Below are positions 26,332 through 33,374 of a stretch of DNA of 64,000 nt, in pieces. The notes under the pieces were generated by a model. That model was given only the letters and a program-made list of their open reading frames with translations, had not been told where the DNA came from and did not search any database. Numbering within the stretch: the first letter of the stretch is position 1; the number at the start of each line of letters is the position of its first letter. The position numbers and the translations under genes were made by a program. Source of the stretch: an uncultured Maritimibacter sp. GTDB taxonomy: Bacteria; Pseudomonadota; Alphaproteobacteria; Rhodobacterales; Rhodobacteraceae. The stretch spans positions 1 through 64,000 of the forward strand of contig CAJXYS010000014.1 of NCBI GenBank assembly GCA_913063035.1. The letters run 5' to 3'.

Positions 26332-27076
26332 AGCCCCCTTGCGCCCGGTGGCGGAGCGCGCGGCCGAGCTGAACGCGCGCTACCGCGGCCATGGCGCCGT
26401 CTCGGTGCTGGAACACGCGCTGGGCGACCCGGAAGTCGGCCGCGTCGCGCTCGTCTCTTCCTTCGGGGCCGAGTCGGTCGTGCTGCTGCATTTGATCTCG
26501 ATCATGGACCGGACGACGCCGGTGCTCTTTATCGACACCGAGATGCTGTTCGAGGAAACCATGCACTACCAGCGGGATCTCGCCGACCGGCTGAGGCTGG
26601 CGGATCTGCGCGTGATCCGCCCCGACCGCGGCGCGATCTTCGCCGAGGATCCGGACGCGCTCTTGCACCGGCGCGACCCGGATGCCTGCTGCGCGCTGCG
26701 CAAGACGCGGCCGCTGGCCCGGGCGCTCGAGGGGTTCGACGCGTGGATCACCGGGCGCAAGCGCTACCAGGGCGCAACCCGTGCCAGCCTCGACCTCTTC
26801 GAGAGCGAGGACGGCCGGCGGATCAAGATCAACCCGCTGGCGCACTGGTCGCGCGACGACCTGCGTGCCTACATGGACAACAACGCCCTGCCCCGGCACC
26901 CGCTGGCGGCGCGCGGCTACCCGTCCATCGGCTGCCGCCCCTGCACGACCCGGGTCCGCCCCGGCGAGGACCCGCGCGCCGGGCGCTGGCGCGGACAGGC
27001 CAAGCAGGAATGCGGCATTCACTTCGTCAACGGGCAGGCCCGGCGCGGCGCCCCGCCGAGAGGAGAGAGCAGATGA
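26321..27076 (+). CDS. cysH: Adenylyl-sulfate (APS) reductase, CysH family
   Basis: Reduces activated sulfate to sulfite with thioredoxin. The 251-residue protein has the ATP-pyrophosphatase-like SSFGAES loop and the cysteine pairs CC (C123, C124) and CxxC (C205, C208) that bind a [4Fe-4S] cluster. The catalytic cysteine is C231 in ECGIHF. The cluster ligands mark it as the bacterial APS-reducing type rather than E. coli PAPS reductase. The start is GTG at 26321 with GAAAGGA upstream, overlapping the cysI end by 11 bases. Confidence 0.93.
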   Translation: MPLEAPLRPVAERAAELNARYRGHGAVSVLEHALGDPEVGRVALVSSFGAESVVLLHLISIMDRTTPVLFIDTEMLFEETMHYQRDLADRLRLADLRVIRPDRGAIFAEDPDALLHRRDPDACCALRKTRPLARALEGFDAWITGRKRYQGATRASLDLFESEDGRRIKINPLAHWSRDDLRAYMDNNALPRHPLAARGYPSIGCRPCTTRVRPGEDPRAGRWRGQAKQECGIHFVNGQARRGAPPRGESR

Positions 27077-27516
27077 CCGTCATCGTCACCGATACCGGCT
27101 TCGCCCCCGAGGACTGGACGCATGGGTTCCTGCCGCTCGAGGCCTTCGACACCGGCGACGGCCGCGACGGCGGCCCGCTGGCCGTCAGCGTGCCCAGCGA
27201 CACCGACCCCGAAACGCTGGGCAACCTGCTGGACGGGCCGGCGCTGATCCGGATCGCCTTCCCCAGCTTCGCCGACGGGCGCGGCTTCACCCTGGCCCGG
27301 CGGCTGCGCGACCTGGGCTATGCCGGCCGGCTGCGGGCCGCGGGCCATGTGCTGGCCGACCAGTACACGATGATCCGCCGCGCCGGCTTCGACGAGGTGG
27401 AGATCGACGACGACCTTGCCCGCCGCCAGCCCGAGGACCAGTGGCTTTTCCGGGCCGATTGGACCGCCCATGACTACCAGGCCCGCCTGCGCCAATTCGC
27501 GCGGGTTTCCGCCTGA
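27073..27516 (+). CDS. DUF934 family protein of the sulfate-assimilation operon
   Basis: The 147-residue protein has the DUF934 hallmark block IRIAFPSFADGRGFTLARRLRDLGYAGRLRAAGHVLADQYTMIRRAGFDEVE. The family is strictly tied to sulfite reductase genes in proteobacteria, is often labelled an oxidoreductase, and has no proven activity. It begins inside the cysH stop (ATGA) with GGAGAGAG upstream. It closes the cysG-DUF2849-cysI-cysH-DUF934 operon. Confidence 0.9.
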   Translation: MTVIVTDTGFAPEDWTHGFLPLEAFDTGDGRDGGPLAVSVPSDTDPETLGNLLDGPALIRIAFPSFADGRGFTLARRLRDLGYAGRLRAAGHVLADQYTMIRRAGFDEVEIDDDLARRQPEDQWLFRADWTAHDYQARLRQFARVSA

Positions 27517-27565
27517 GCCCGAAACACGTAAAAGGGATGTGCGCCGCGTGCGCGCAGCGACAGAC

Positions 27566-28384
27566 ATGAACGAACAGGCCACCGTGAGCAAAGACACCGC
27601 AAAGCCCGTCCCGACCATGCCCGACGCCCAGACCGTGACCGAGGTCCAGCACTGGAACGACAGGCTGTTCTCGTTCCGCGTGACGCGGCCCCGCTCGCTG
27701 CGCTTCCGCTCCGGCGAATTCGTGATGATCGGGCTGCCGGGCGAGGACGGCAAGCCGATCATGCGCGCCTATTCCATCGCCTCGCCGGCCTGGGACGAGG
27801 AGCTGGAATTCTACTCGATCAAGGTGCAGGACGGCCCGCTGACCTCGCGGCTGCAGCATATCCAGCCCGGCGACCAGATCATCCTGCGGCCGAAGCCGGT
27901 GGGAACACTGGTGCTCGACGCGCTGCTGCCCGGCAAGCGGATCTGGTTCTTCGCCACCGGCACCGGCATCGCGCCCTTCGCCTCGCTCATCCGCGACCCC
28001 GACACCTATGAACGCTACGACCAGGTGATCCTGACCCACACCACCCGCACGGCGAGCGGGCTGGCCTATGGCAAGGATCTCGTCGCCAAGACGCTGGACG
28101 ACCCGCTGGTGGGCGAAGAGGCGCAGGCCAAGCTCCGGTATTTCCCGACCACCACCCGCGAGGACAGCCCCGAGATGGGCCGCATCACCGACAAGCTGAA
28201 ATCGGGCGAGATCTTCGAGACGCTGGGCGTGCCGCCGATCTCGGTCGAGGCGGACCGCGCAATGGTCTGCGGATCGATGGGACTCAACATGGACATGAAG
28301 GCGATTCTCGAGGGCTTCGGCCTGACCGAGGGGTCCAACTCCGAACCCGCCGAATACGTTGTGGAAAAGGCCTTCGTCGGCTGA
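27566..28384 (+). CDS. fpr: Ferredoxin-NADP+ reductase Fpr
   Basis: Flavoprotein exchanging electrons between NADPH and ferredoxin/flavodoxin. The 272-residue protein has the FAD block MRAYSIASP, the NADP-binding ATGTGIAPFASLIRDP and the C-terminal AMVCGSMGLNMDMKAIL, ending EYVVEKAFVG as in Rhodobacter Fpr. About 50 bases separate it from DUF934. It could supply reduced ferredoxin to the sulfite reductase. The ATG at 27566 has a weak ribosome site; an ATG at 27617 is an alternative, since the first 17 residues are low-conservation. Confidence 0.93.
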   Translation: MNEQATVSKDTAKPVPTMPDAQTVTEVQHWNDRLFSFRVTRPRSLRFRSGEFVMIGLPGEDGKPIMRAYSIASPAWDEELEFYSIKVQDGPLTSRLQHIQPGDQIILRPKPVGTLVLDALLPGKRIWFFATGTGIAPFASLIRDPDTYERYDQVILTHTTRTASGLAYGKDLVAKTLDDPLVGEEAQAKLRYFPTTTREDSPEMGRITDKLKSGEIFETLGVPPISVEADRAMVCGSMGLNMDMKAILEGFGLTEGSNSEPAEYVVEKAFVG

Positions 28385-28445
28385 GGGACGCCGTGTCGCG
28401 GGGGCCGGGCTTTTGCCGCGGTCCCGGCATCCCCATATGTGGCCC

Positions 28446-29153
28446 ATGTCCGACAGGTTTCGCGTCGCCACCTACAACATCCGCAAATGCGTCGGGCTCG
28501 ACCGCCAGCGCAAGCCCGGTCGCGTGCTCGACATCGTCTCTGATCTCGAGGCGGATATCGTGGCGCTGCAGGAGGCCGACCGCCGCCTCGGCCCGCGGCC
28601 GTCCGCCCTGCCGCGGCCGATGATCGACATCCATTCCGACATGGAACCGGTGACGCTGGCCGCCAACGACGTCAGCCTCGGCTGGCACGGCAACGCGCTG
28701 CTGGTACGCAAGGGCACCCGGGTGCGCCATGCCGAGCGGCTGAACCTGCCCCATCTGGAGCCGCGCGGCGCCGTTCTGGCCGAGCTCGAGATCCGCGGCC
28801 GCGCGCTGCGCGTGATCGGTGCCCACCTGGCGCTCGTGCGCCGGTTCCGGCAGGCGCAGGCCGCGACCCTCGCCGACACGCTGGGCGCCCGCCCGGCCAT
28901 GCCGACGGTCATCCTCGGCGATTTCAACGAGTGGAGCGTTCTCGGCGCGCTGGCGCCGCTGGCGGCCGGCTACGACTGGCACGCGCCGGGGCGCAGCTTT
29001 CATGCCGCCCAGCCCATGGCAGCGCTCGACCGCATCGCCACCGGCCCCGAGATCACCCTCTGGGACGCGGGCGTCGAGGAAGGCGCCGCCGCGCGGCAGG
29101 CCTCCGATCACCTGCCGGTCTGGGCGGAGCTGCAGTGGACCGGCGCGCATTGA
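28446..29153 (+). CDS. Endonuclease/exonuclease/phosphatase (EEP) family protein
   Basis: The 235-residue protein has the EEP metal-dependent phosphodiesterase fold. The blocks are VATYNIRKCVG with the metal-binding Asn, DIVALQEAD with the Glu, GAHLALV, the catalytic VILGDFNEW and the final ASDHLPVW with the Asp-His pair. All catalytic residues are present. There is no signal peptide. The substrate could be nucleic acid, a phosphoinositide-like compound or another phosphodiester and cannot be told from sequence. An ATG nine bases upstream (28437) is possible. It lies just ahead of the bufferin operon on the same strand. Confidence 0.85.
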   Translation: MSDRFRVATYNIRKCVGLDRQRKPGRVLDIVSDLEADIVALQEADRRLGPRPSALPRPMIDIHSDMEPVTLAANDVSLGWHGNALLVRKGTRVRHAERLNLPHLEPRGAVLAELEIRGRALRVIGAHLALVRRFRQAQAATLADTLGARPAMPTVILGDFNEWSVLGALAPLAAGYDWHAPGRSFHAAQPMAALDRIATGPEITLWDAGVEEGAAARQASDHLPVWAELQWTGAH

Positions 29154-29217
29154 AACGAAACCCGCGGCCGAGCGGCCGAATCCGGGCAATTCTGTTTCAG
29201 TCCACACCCTTTTCAGC

Positions 29218-29242
29218 GACATTTTCTGACATTCACTGACAT
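29218..29242 (+). repeat. Three GACAT direct repeats with 10-base period
   Basis: GACAT occurs at 29218-29222, 29228-29232 and 29238-29242, exactly one helical turn apart, 110 to 135 bases before bufA. The last two copies extend to CTGACAT. Iterated half-sites on one helix face suggest a regulator or sigma factor site for the bufferin operon; no known consensus was matched. Confidence 0.5.
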
Positions 29243-29352
29243 ACGCGTGTGTCACGCCCATGTGTGTGGCCGGTGATCGGCCCGCCCCGCTACCCCTGTG
29301 ACAGCCGCCAAGGAAACCCGCGGCCTTGAGACCCACAGGAGGAAGACCACCC

Positions 29353-29652
29353 ATGTCCCATAAAACCATGACCACCCTCGCCATCGCCGGCGCCGTCGCC
29401 GCCGCCGTCTCTGCCCACGGCACCACTGCCGCGCAGGCGCAGGAAAAGGTGAAATGCTACGGCGTTTCGCTGGCCGGTGAAAATGACTGCGCCGCCGGCC
29501 CCGGCACCACCTGCGCCGGAACCTCGACCGTCGACTACCAGGGCAACGCCTGGACGCTGGTGCCGGCCGGTACCTGCGAAGAGATGGACCTGCCGGGCGA
29601 CCGGATGGGCTCGCTCGAGCCGCTGGACCGCGACCTGCCCGAACAGGGCTGA
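29353..29652 (+). CDS. bufA1: Bufferin precursor peptide BufA1 (DUF2282)
   Basis: Ribosomally made, modified peptide of the bufferin family, which binds copper in the periplasm. The 99-residue precursor has a Sec signal peptide (cleavage near AQA before QEKVK, residue 28-30) and four conserved cysteines: C35 in KCYGVS, C46 in NDCAAG, C54 in TTCAGTS and C75 in AGTCEE. The signature [10 protein letters not shown] lies between the last two. In characterised members, the MNIO enzyme BufB with BufC converts inner cysteines to thiooxazoles. About 22 residues follow the last cysteine. The ATG at 29353 is preceded by AGGAGGAAG. Confidence 0.9.
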   Translation: MSHKTMTTLAIAGAVAAAVSAHGTTAAQAQEKVKCYGVSLAGENDCAAGPGTTCAGTSTVDYQGNAWTLVPAGTCEEMDLPGDRMGSLEPLDRDLPEQG

Positions 29653-29711
29653 GCCGCCCGCGCCCGGGCGGCATCGCCCGGGCGTCCCCTCCGGCCAAGG
29701 AGAACCGCCCC

Positions 29712-30584
29712 ATGCTCGACCGTGCCCCCGATCCGACCGCGACCCTGCCCGACGCGCCCGGCGTCGGCTACAAGGCGCAGCATTACGCCGCGATAGGGGC
29801 CGATCCCGGCGCGGTGCGCTGGCTGGAAATCCACGCCGAGAACTACATGGGCGACGGCGGGCGCCCGATCGCCCAGCTGCGCCATCTGCGCGACCGCTTC
29901 CCGATATCCTGCCACGGCGTCGGGCTGTCCATCGGCGGCGAGGCCCCGCTCGACCGCGACCATCTCGCGCGTCTCCGGCGGCTGCTGGACTGGCTCGCGC
30001 CGGCGGCGTTTTCCGAGCATCTCGCCTGGTCCACCCATGACGGGCATTTCCTGAACGACCTGCTGCCGCTGCCGTACACCGCCGCAACGCTCGCCCGCGT
30101 CGCCGAGCATGTCGACGAGGTGCAGCAGACGCTTGGACGGCAGATGCTGCTCGAGAACCCCTCGACCTACCTCGCCTTCGCCGAAAGCGAGATGTCCGAG
30201 ATCGATTTCCTGGCCGGTATCGCACAGCGCACAGGCTGCGGGCTGCTTCTCGACGTCAACAACGTCTTCGTCTCGGCGACCAACCAGGGCTGGGACCCGG
30301 TCGCCTATATCGACGCCTTCCCGCTGGATCGCGTGGGCGAGATACATCTCGGCGGCCACGACGCACAGGCCGACGATCACGGCGCACCGCTGCTGATCGA
30401 CAGCCATGGCGCGCCGGTCGTGGACCCGGTCTGGGCACTCTACGCACACACGATCCGGCGCGGCGGACCGCGCCCGACCCTGATCGAGTGGGACACCGAC
30501 GTGCCCGACTGGCCCGTGCTGGCCTCGGAGGCCGCCCGCGCCGCCCGGGTGCTGGCCGACGCTGCCGCGGAGAAGCCGGGATGA
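29712..30584 (+). CDS. bufB: Multinuclear iron oxygenase BufB (MNIO, DUF692)
   Basis: Cytoplasmic post-translational modification enzyme of the MNIO family acting on the BufA cysteines. The 290-residue TIM-barrel protein has the DUF692 landmarks. These are GVGYKAQHY, the acidic [12 protein letters not shown] block, [17 protein letters not shown] with a metal-binding Glu-His, LLENPSTYL, the DVNNVFVSA block and EIHLGGHD, and the final LIEWDTDVP. All the expected His/Asp/Glu ligands of the iron cluster appear present. It starts 59 bases after bufA with AAGGAGAACC upstream and overlaps bufC by 4 bases. Confidence 0.93.
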   Translation: MLDRAPDPTATLPDAPGVGYKAQHYAAIGADPGAVRWLEIHAENYMGDGGRPIAQLRHLRDRFPISCHGVGLSIGGEAPLDRDHLARLRRLLDWLAPAAFSEHLAWSTHDGHFLNDLLPLPYTAATLARVAEHVDEVQQTLGRQMLLENPSTYLAFAESEMSEIDFLAGIAQRTGCGLLLDVNNVFVSATNQGWDPVAYIDAFPLDRVGEIHLGGHDAQADDHGAPLLIDSHGAPVVDPVWALYAHTIRRGGPRPTLIEWDTDVPDWPVLASEAARAARVLADAAAEKPG

Positions 30585-31333
30585 GCGCCCAGGACGCCTT
30601 CGCCGCCGCACTGCTCGACCCGGCCCGGCCGGCACCGGCCGGCTTGACCGATCCTGCCGGCCGCCCGGCCGGCGCGCGCTTCGACGTCTACCGCAACAAC
30701 GTGGCCGCCAGCCTGACCGCGGCGCTCGAGACCGGGTTCCCGGTGCTGCGCCGGCTGCTCGGCGCGGAGTTCTTCGCCGCCATGGCCGGCGTGTTCCTGC
30801 GGGCCCATCCCCCCCGCGGGCGGCTGCTGATGACCTATGGGACGGCGATGCCCGGCTTCCTCGAGGCGTTCCCGCCGGTGGCGCATCTGCCCTACCTGCC
30901 CGACGTCGCGCAGCTGGAACTGGCGCGCCGGCAGGCCTACCACGCCGCCGACGCCGCCCCGCTCGACGCCGGGGCGCTGGCCGCGCTGCCGCCCGACCGG
31001 CTGACGGCCGCGCGGCTGCGCCTTGCCCCGGCCCTGCGGCTGGTGCGCTCGGACTGGCCGGTGGCCGCGATCTGGCACGCCAACACCACCCCCGGCGCAC
31101 CGCCGCCCGGCACGGGCGCCCAGGACGCGCTCGTCACCCGGCCGGGCTACGACCCGGAGGTGGCCGCCCTCGGCCCCGGCGAAGGCGCCTTCGTGGCCGC
31201 GCTGATGGCCGGCGCGCATCTCGGTGCGGCCCATGAGGCGGGCGCCGCGACGCCCGGCTTCGACCTGACCCAGGCGCTCGGGCGGCTGCTGGCCGGCGGG
31301 GCCATCACCGGCATAGAGGAGGAGAGCGCATGA
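30581..31333 (+). CDS. bufC: Bufferin maturation partner BufC (DUF2063)
   Basis: The 250-residue DUF2063 protein is the obligate partner of BufB and is thought to bind and present the peptide substrate. Its N-terminus has the [54 protein letters not shown] block that defines the family. Then follow [20 protein letters not shown] and a C-terminal winged-helix-like part. Both flanks overlap by 4 bases (bufB ATGA, doxX ATGA). The full BufA-B-C-D order supports an intact pathway. Confidence 0.92.
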   Translation: MSAQDAFAAALLDPARPAPAGLTDPAGRPAGARFDVYRNNVAASLTAALETGFPVLRRLLGAEFFAAMAGVFLRAHPPRGRLLMTYGTAMPGFLEAFPPVAHLPYLPDVAQLELARRQAYHAADAAPLDAGALAALPPDRLTAARLRLAPALRLVRSDWPVAAIWHANTTPGAPPPGTGAQDALVTRPGYDPEVAALGPGEGAFVAALMAGAHLGAAHEAGAATPGFDLTQALGRLLAGGAITGIEEESA

Positions 31334-31884
31334 CCCGGCTGATCGTGCTCCATGACACCCTGTTCACATGGGCCGAGCGCAGCCTCGCGGCCTGGCTGCT
31401 GCCGACGCTGGCGCGGCTCGTCTTCGCGGGCGTGCTGCTGACGTATTTCTGGCGCTCGGCGCTGACCAAGCTGGGCGACGGGCCGCTGGGGATCTTCCGC
31501 CCCTCGGACGGCGCCTATGTCCAGATCTTCCCCCGCGCGATGGAGGCCGCCGGCTATGACAGCGGTCAGCTCGGGGTCTTTCACTGGGCGGTGGCGCTTG
31601 CGGGCACCTGGGCGGAATTCCTGCTGCCCGCGCTGATCCTCGCGGGGTTTGCCACGCGGCTGGCGGCGGCGGGGATGATCGGCTTCGTCGCGGTCCAGAG
31701 CCTGACCGACATCTACGGCCACGGCGTCGGCGGCGCCGACCTGGGCGCGTGGTTCGACCGCGCGCCGGATGCGCTGATCCTCGACCAGCGGGCGTTCTGG
31801 GTTTTCGTGCTGGCGGTCCTTGTGCTCAGGGGCGCGGGGCCGCTCTCGGTGGATGCGCGGCTCCGGGCGCGGCGCGCGGGCTAG
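31330..31884 (+). CDS. bufD: DoxX-like membrane protein of the bufferin operon (BufD)
   Basis: The 184-residue DoxX/DUF1634-like membrane protein has four helices with ARLVFAGVLLTYFWRSALTKLGD near the N-terminus and LAGTWAEFLLPALILAGFATRLAAAGMIGFVAVQS in the middle. DoxX-type genes often close bufferin operons (bufD) and may handle redox or copper at the membrane, which is inference. It overlaps bufC by 4 bases. Its stop TAG (31882-31884) shares the tetranucleotide CTAG with the stop of the convergent gene. Confidence 0.85.
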   Translation: MTRLIVLHDTLFTWAERSLAAWLLPTLARLVFAGVLLTYFWRSALTKLGDGPLGIFRPSDGAYVQIFPRAMEAAGYDSGQLGVFHWAVALAGTWAEFLLPALILAGFATRLAAAGMIGFVAVQSLTDIYGHGVGGADLGAWFDRAPDALILDQRAFWVFVLAVLVLRGAGPLSVDARLRARRAG

Positions 31885-32237
31885 TGCGGGTCCGGGCGGC
31901 GGGCGGCCAGCGCCAGCAGCCCGCCGATCGCGGCCATCGCGATCGGGAACATGGTGAAGACGCCGAAGCCGAAGCCCCAGTACATCCCCCCCGCCGAGGC
32001 CAGCAGCAGCAGCCCCGCCACCAGGTTGAGCGACCGCGCCATCGCGCCCCCCGCGATCGCGAGGATCGGCGCCCCGAGCGAGATCGCGCGGATGCGTTCG
32101 ACGTTCTCGACCTGGCCGGCGACGTCCTCGATCTCGCCGAACCAGGCGATGAACTCGGTGTAGCCGTAGCTGAAGAAGCCCACCATCATGCCCCAGAGCC
32201 CGGCGATGATGCCGAGGATCAGTGCCGCGTTGCGCAT
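31881..32237 (-). CDS. Hypothetical membrane protein with four helices
   Basis: A 118-residue protein with hydrophobic segments at about residues 4-28, 52-68, 70-84 and 88-110. Between the first two lies an acidic stretch (EIEDVAGQVENVERIR). No family is recognised. It has repeated small-residue helices (GLWGMMVGFFSYGY, GMYWGFGFGVFTMFPIAM). It is convergent with bufD and the stops overlap by 3 bases. The ATG at 32237 has GGAGGTGAGAC upstream, a strong site. A role next to the bufferin genes is possible but unsupported. Confidence 0.7.
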   Translation of the reverse strand: MRNAALILGIIAGLWGMMVGFFSYGYTEFIAWFGEIEDVAGQVENVERIRAISLGAPILAIAGGAMARSLNLVAGLLLLASAGGMYWGFGFGVFTMFPIAMAAIGGLLALAARRPDPH

Positions 32238-32569
32238 GTCTCACCTCCGTTTGGCGGGCATGTAGGCGTTGCGCGCACCGGGCGCAATCCGGGACGTGGT
32301 CCGCGCGAGGGTTTCGTGACGTCCGCGCGGGCATCCTGCCGGTTTTGTCATCACCCCGTCACACAACCGGCGCGGATCGCCGCCGGCCGGGCGCGGGACG
32401 CAGTGCGGCGTTGATTTTCAAACTGATTCGCGTCACGGTTTTCGCACGTGAAGACAGACTTTCGACCATCGACCGTTTCCTGCGACCCGCAGCCGGCACG
32501 ACCTGGAAGAGGCTGCGACACGACCGCCGCGGGCATCGGGCCGGCGGCCCAAGCGAAAGGAAATGGTCC
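32238..32569 (+). other. Gene-free leader region before the cold-shock gene
   Basis: These 332 bases hold no convincing ORF. The half nearest cspA (from about 32400) is less GC-rich and would form a 5-prime untranslated leader of up to 150 bases. That is typical of cold-shock genes, where the leader acts as an RNA thermosensor. TTGATT at 32411-32416 could be a -35 box, but I see no matching -10. The ribosome site GAAAGGAAAT is at 32555-32564. Confidence 0.4.
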
Positions 32570-32779
32570 ATGCCGACCGGAAAAGTGAAATGGTTCAACA
32601 CCACCAAGGGCTACGGCTTCATCGCGCCCGATGACGGTGGCAAGGACGTGTTCGTCCATATCTCCGCCGTCGAGCGCGCCGGGCTGACCGGGCTCCGCGA
32701 CAACCAGGCGGTGTCCTTCGACATGGAGCAGGGCCGCGACGGTCGCTCCGCCGCGGGCAACCTGCAGGCGCTGGACTGA
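32570..32779 (+). CDS. cspA: Cold-shock family protein CspA
   Basis: The 69-residue OB-fold nucleic-acid-binding protein has the RNP1 motif KGYGFIAP and RNP2 VFVHIS. It works as an RNA chaperone. Compared with E. coli CspA it has the alphaproteobacterial GLRDNQAVSFDMEQGRDGRSAAGNLQAL ending. It stands alone, with a long leader and a strong hairpin 46 bases after the stop. Confidence 0.96.
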   Translation: MPTGKVKWFNTTKGYGFIAPDDGGKDVFVHISAVERAGLTGLRDNQAVSFDMEQGRDGRSAAGNLQALD

Positions 32780-32824
32780 CATCGTGCACGCGCGCGCGCC
32801 CCGCGGGGCGGCGCAGGCCTCACG

Positions 32825-32849
32825 CGGCCCGGGGGCGCCCCCCGGGCCG
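32825..32849. terminator. Bidirectional hairpin between cspA and the ArsC-like gene
   Basis: An 11-bp stem, CGGCCCGGGGG (32825-32835) with complement 32839-32849, closes a 3-base loop. TTGTC follows on the plus strand. It separates two convergent genes, 8 bases before the ArsC-like stop codon. Confidence 0.7.
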
Positions 32850-32857
32850 TTGTCATG

Positions 32858-33181
32858 TCAGGTGAGCGCCGCCTGCACGTCCCTGCCCCAGCCCAGGTGC
32901 AGCGTGGCGCCGTCGTCGATGACCGGGCGTTTCATCAGCGTGGGATGCGCGGCCAGCAGGGCGGCGGGGGCGCGGGCGCGCTCGGCCGCGGGCAGCTGGC
33001 GCCAGGTGGCGGAGCGGCGGTTGACCAGGTCGCCGCCGAAGGCGTCGAGGAAGCGGTCGCGCACCGCCGGGGCCAGCGGCTCGGCGCGGATATCGTGGAA
33101 GACGACCGCGTGGCCGGCCGCCTCGAGCGCGCGGCGCGCGGCGCGGCAGGTGTCACAGGTCTTGATGCCGTAGAGCGTCAT
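32858..33181 (-). CDS. ArsC/Spx/YffB-family protein
   Basis: The 107-residue thioredoxin-fold protein begins TLYGIKTCDTCRAARRALEA, with C9 and C12 at the active-site position. It ends with the MKRPVIDDGATLHLGWG block (cis-Pro RP). The family includes arsenate reductases and the YffB proteins. The CxxC and the KTCDTC start are closest to YffB-like members, which are probably glutathione-linked thiol reductases rather than true arsenate reductases. No ars genes are nearby. Confidence 0.88.
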   Translation of the reverse strand: MTLYGIKTCDTCRAARRALEAAGHAVVFHDIRAEPLAPAVRDRFLDAFGGDLVNRRSATWRQLPAAERARAPAALLAAHPTLMKRPVIDDGATLHLGWGRDVQAALT

Positions 33182-33268
33182 GGGGGCCTCCTCTGGCCGG
33201 GTATGGCGCGGCGCGCGGCGGGGATCAAGGGCGGCGCGGGGCCTCGAGACCCTGTCCCGTCTCCCGGA

Positions 33269-33352
33269 GGGCAGCGCCCGTCCCGGGGGTGGGCGCGTTC
33301 AACGCCCGCCCTTGGGGGCGGGGCGGGCGCTGCCCGGGCCGTTGGCCCGGGC
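33269..33352. repeat. Nested GC-rich inverted repeats beside the AT-rich island
   Basis: GGGCAGCGCCCG (33269-33280) is repeated inverted at 33324-33335. An independent 9-bp stem, GCCCGGGCC with complement and loop GTT, follows at 33332-33352. The core GGGCAGCGCCC also occurs as a hairpin at 61650-61666. The array ends 22 bases before the stop of the AT-rich gene, so on the minus strand it could terminate the thyX transcript. Confidence 0.55.
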
Positions 33353-33374
33353 GGCTTTCACGATAATACAAGTC

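Noticed and set aside
32858..33181. ArsC-like gene as arsenate resistance
   Set aside because: Its CxxC start and lack of any ars neighbour fit YffB-like thiol proteins better.
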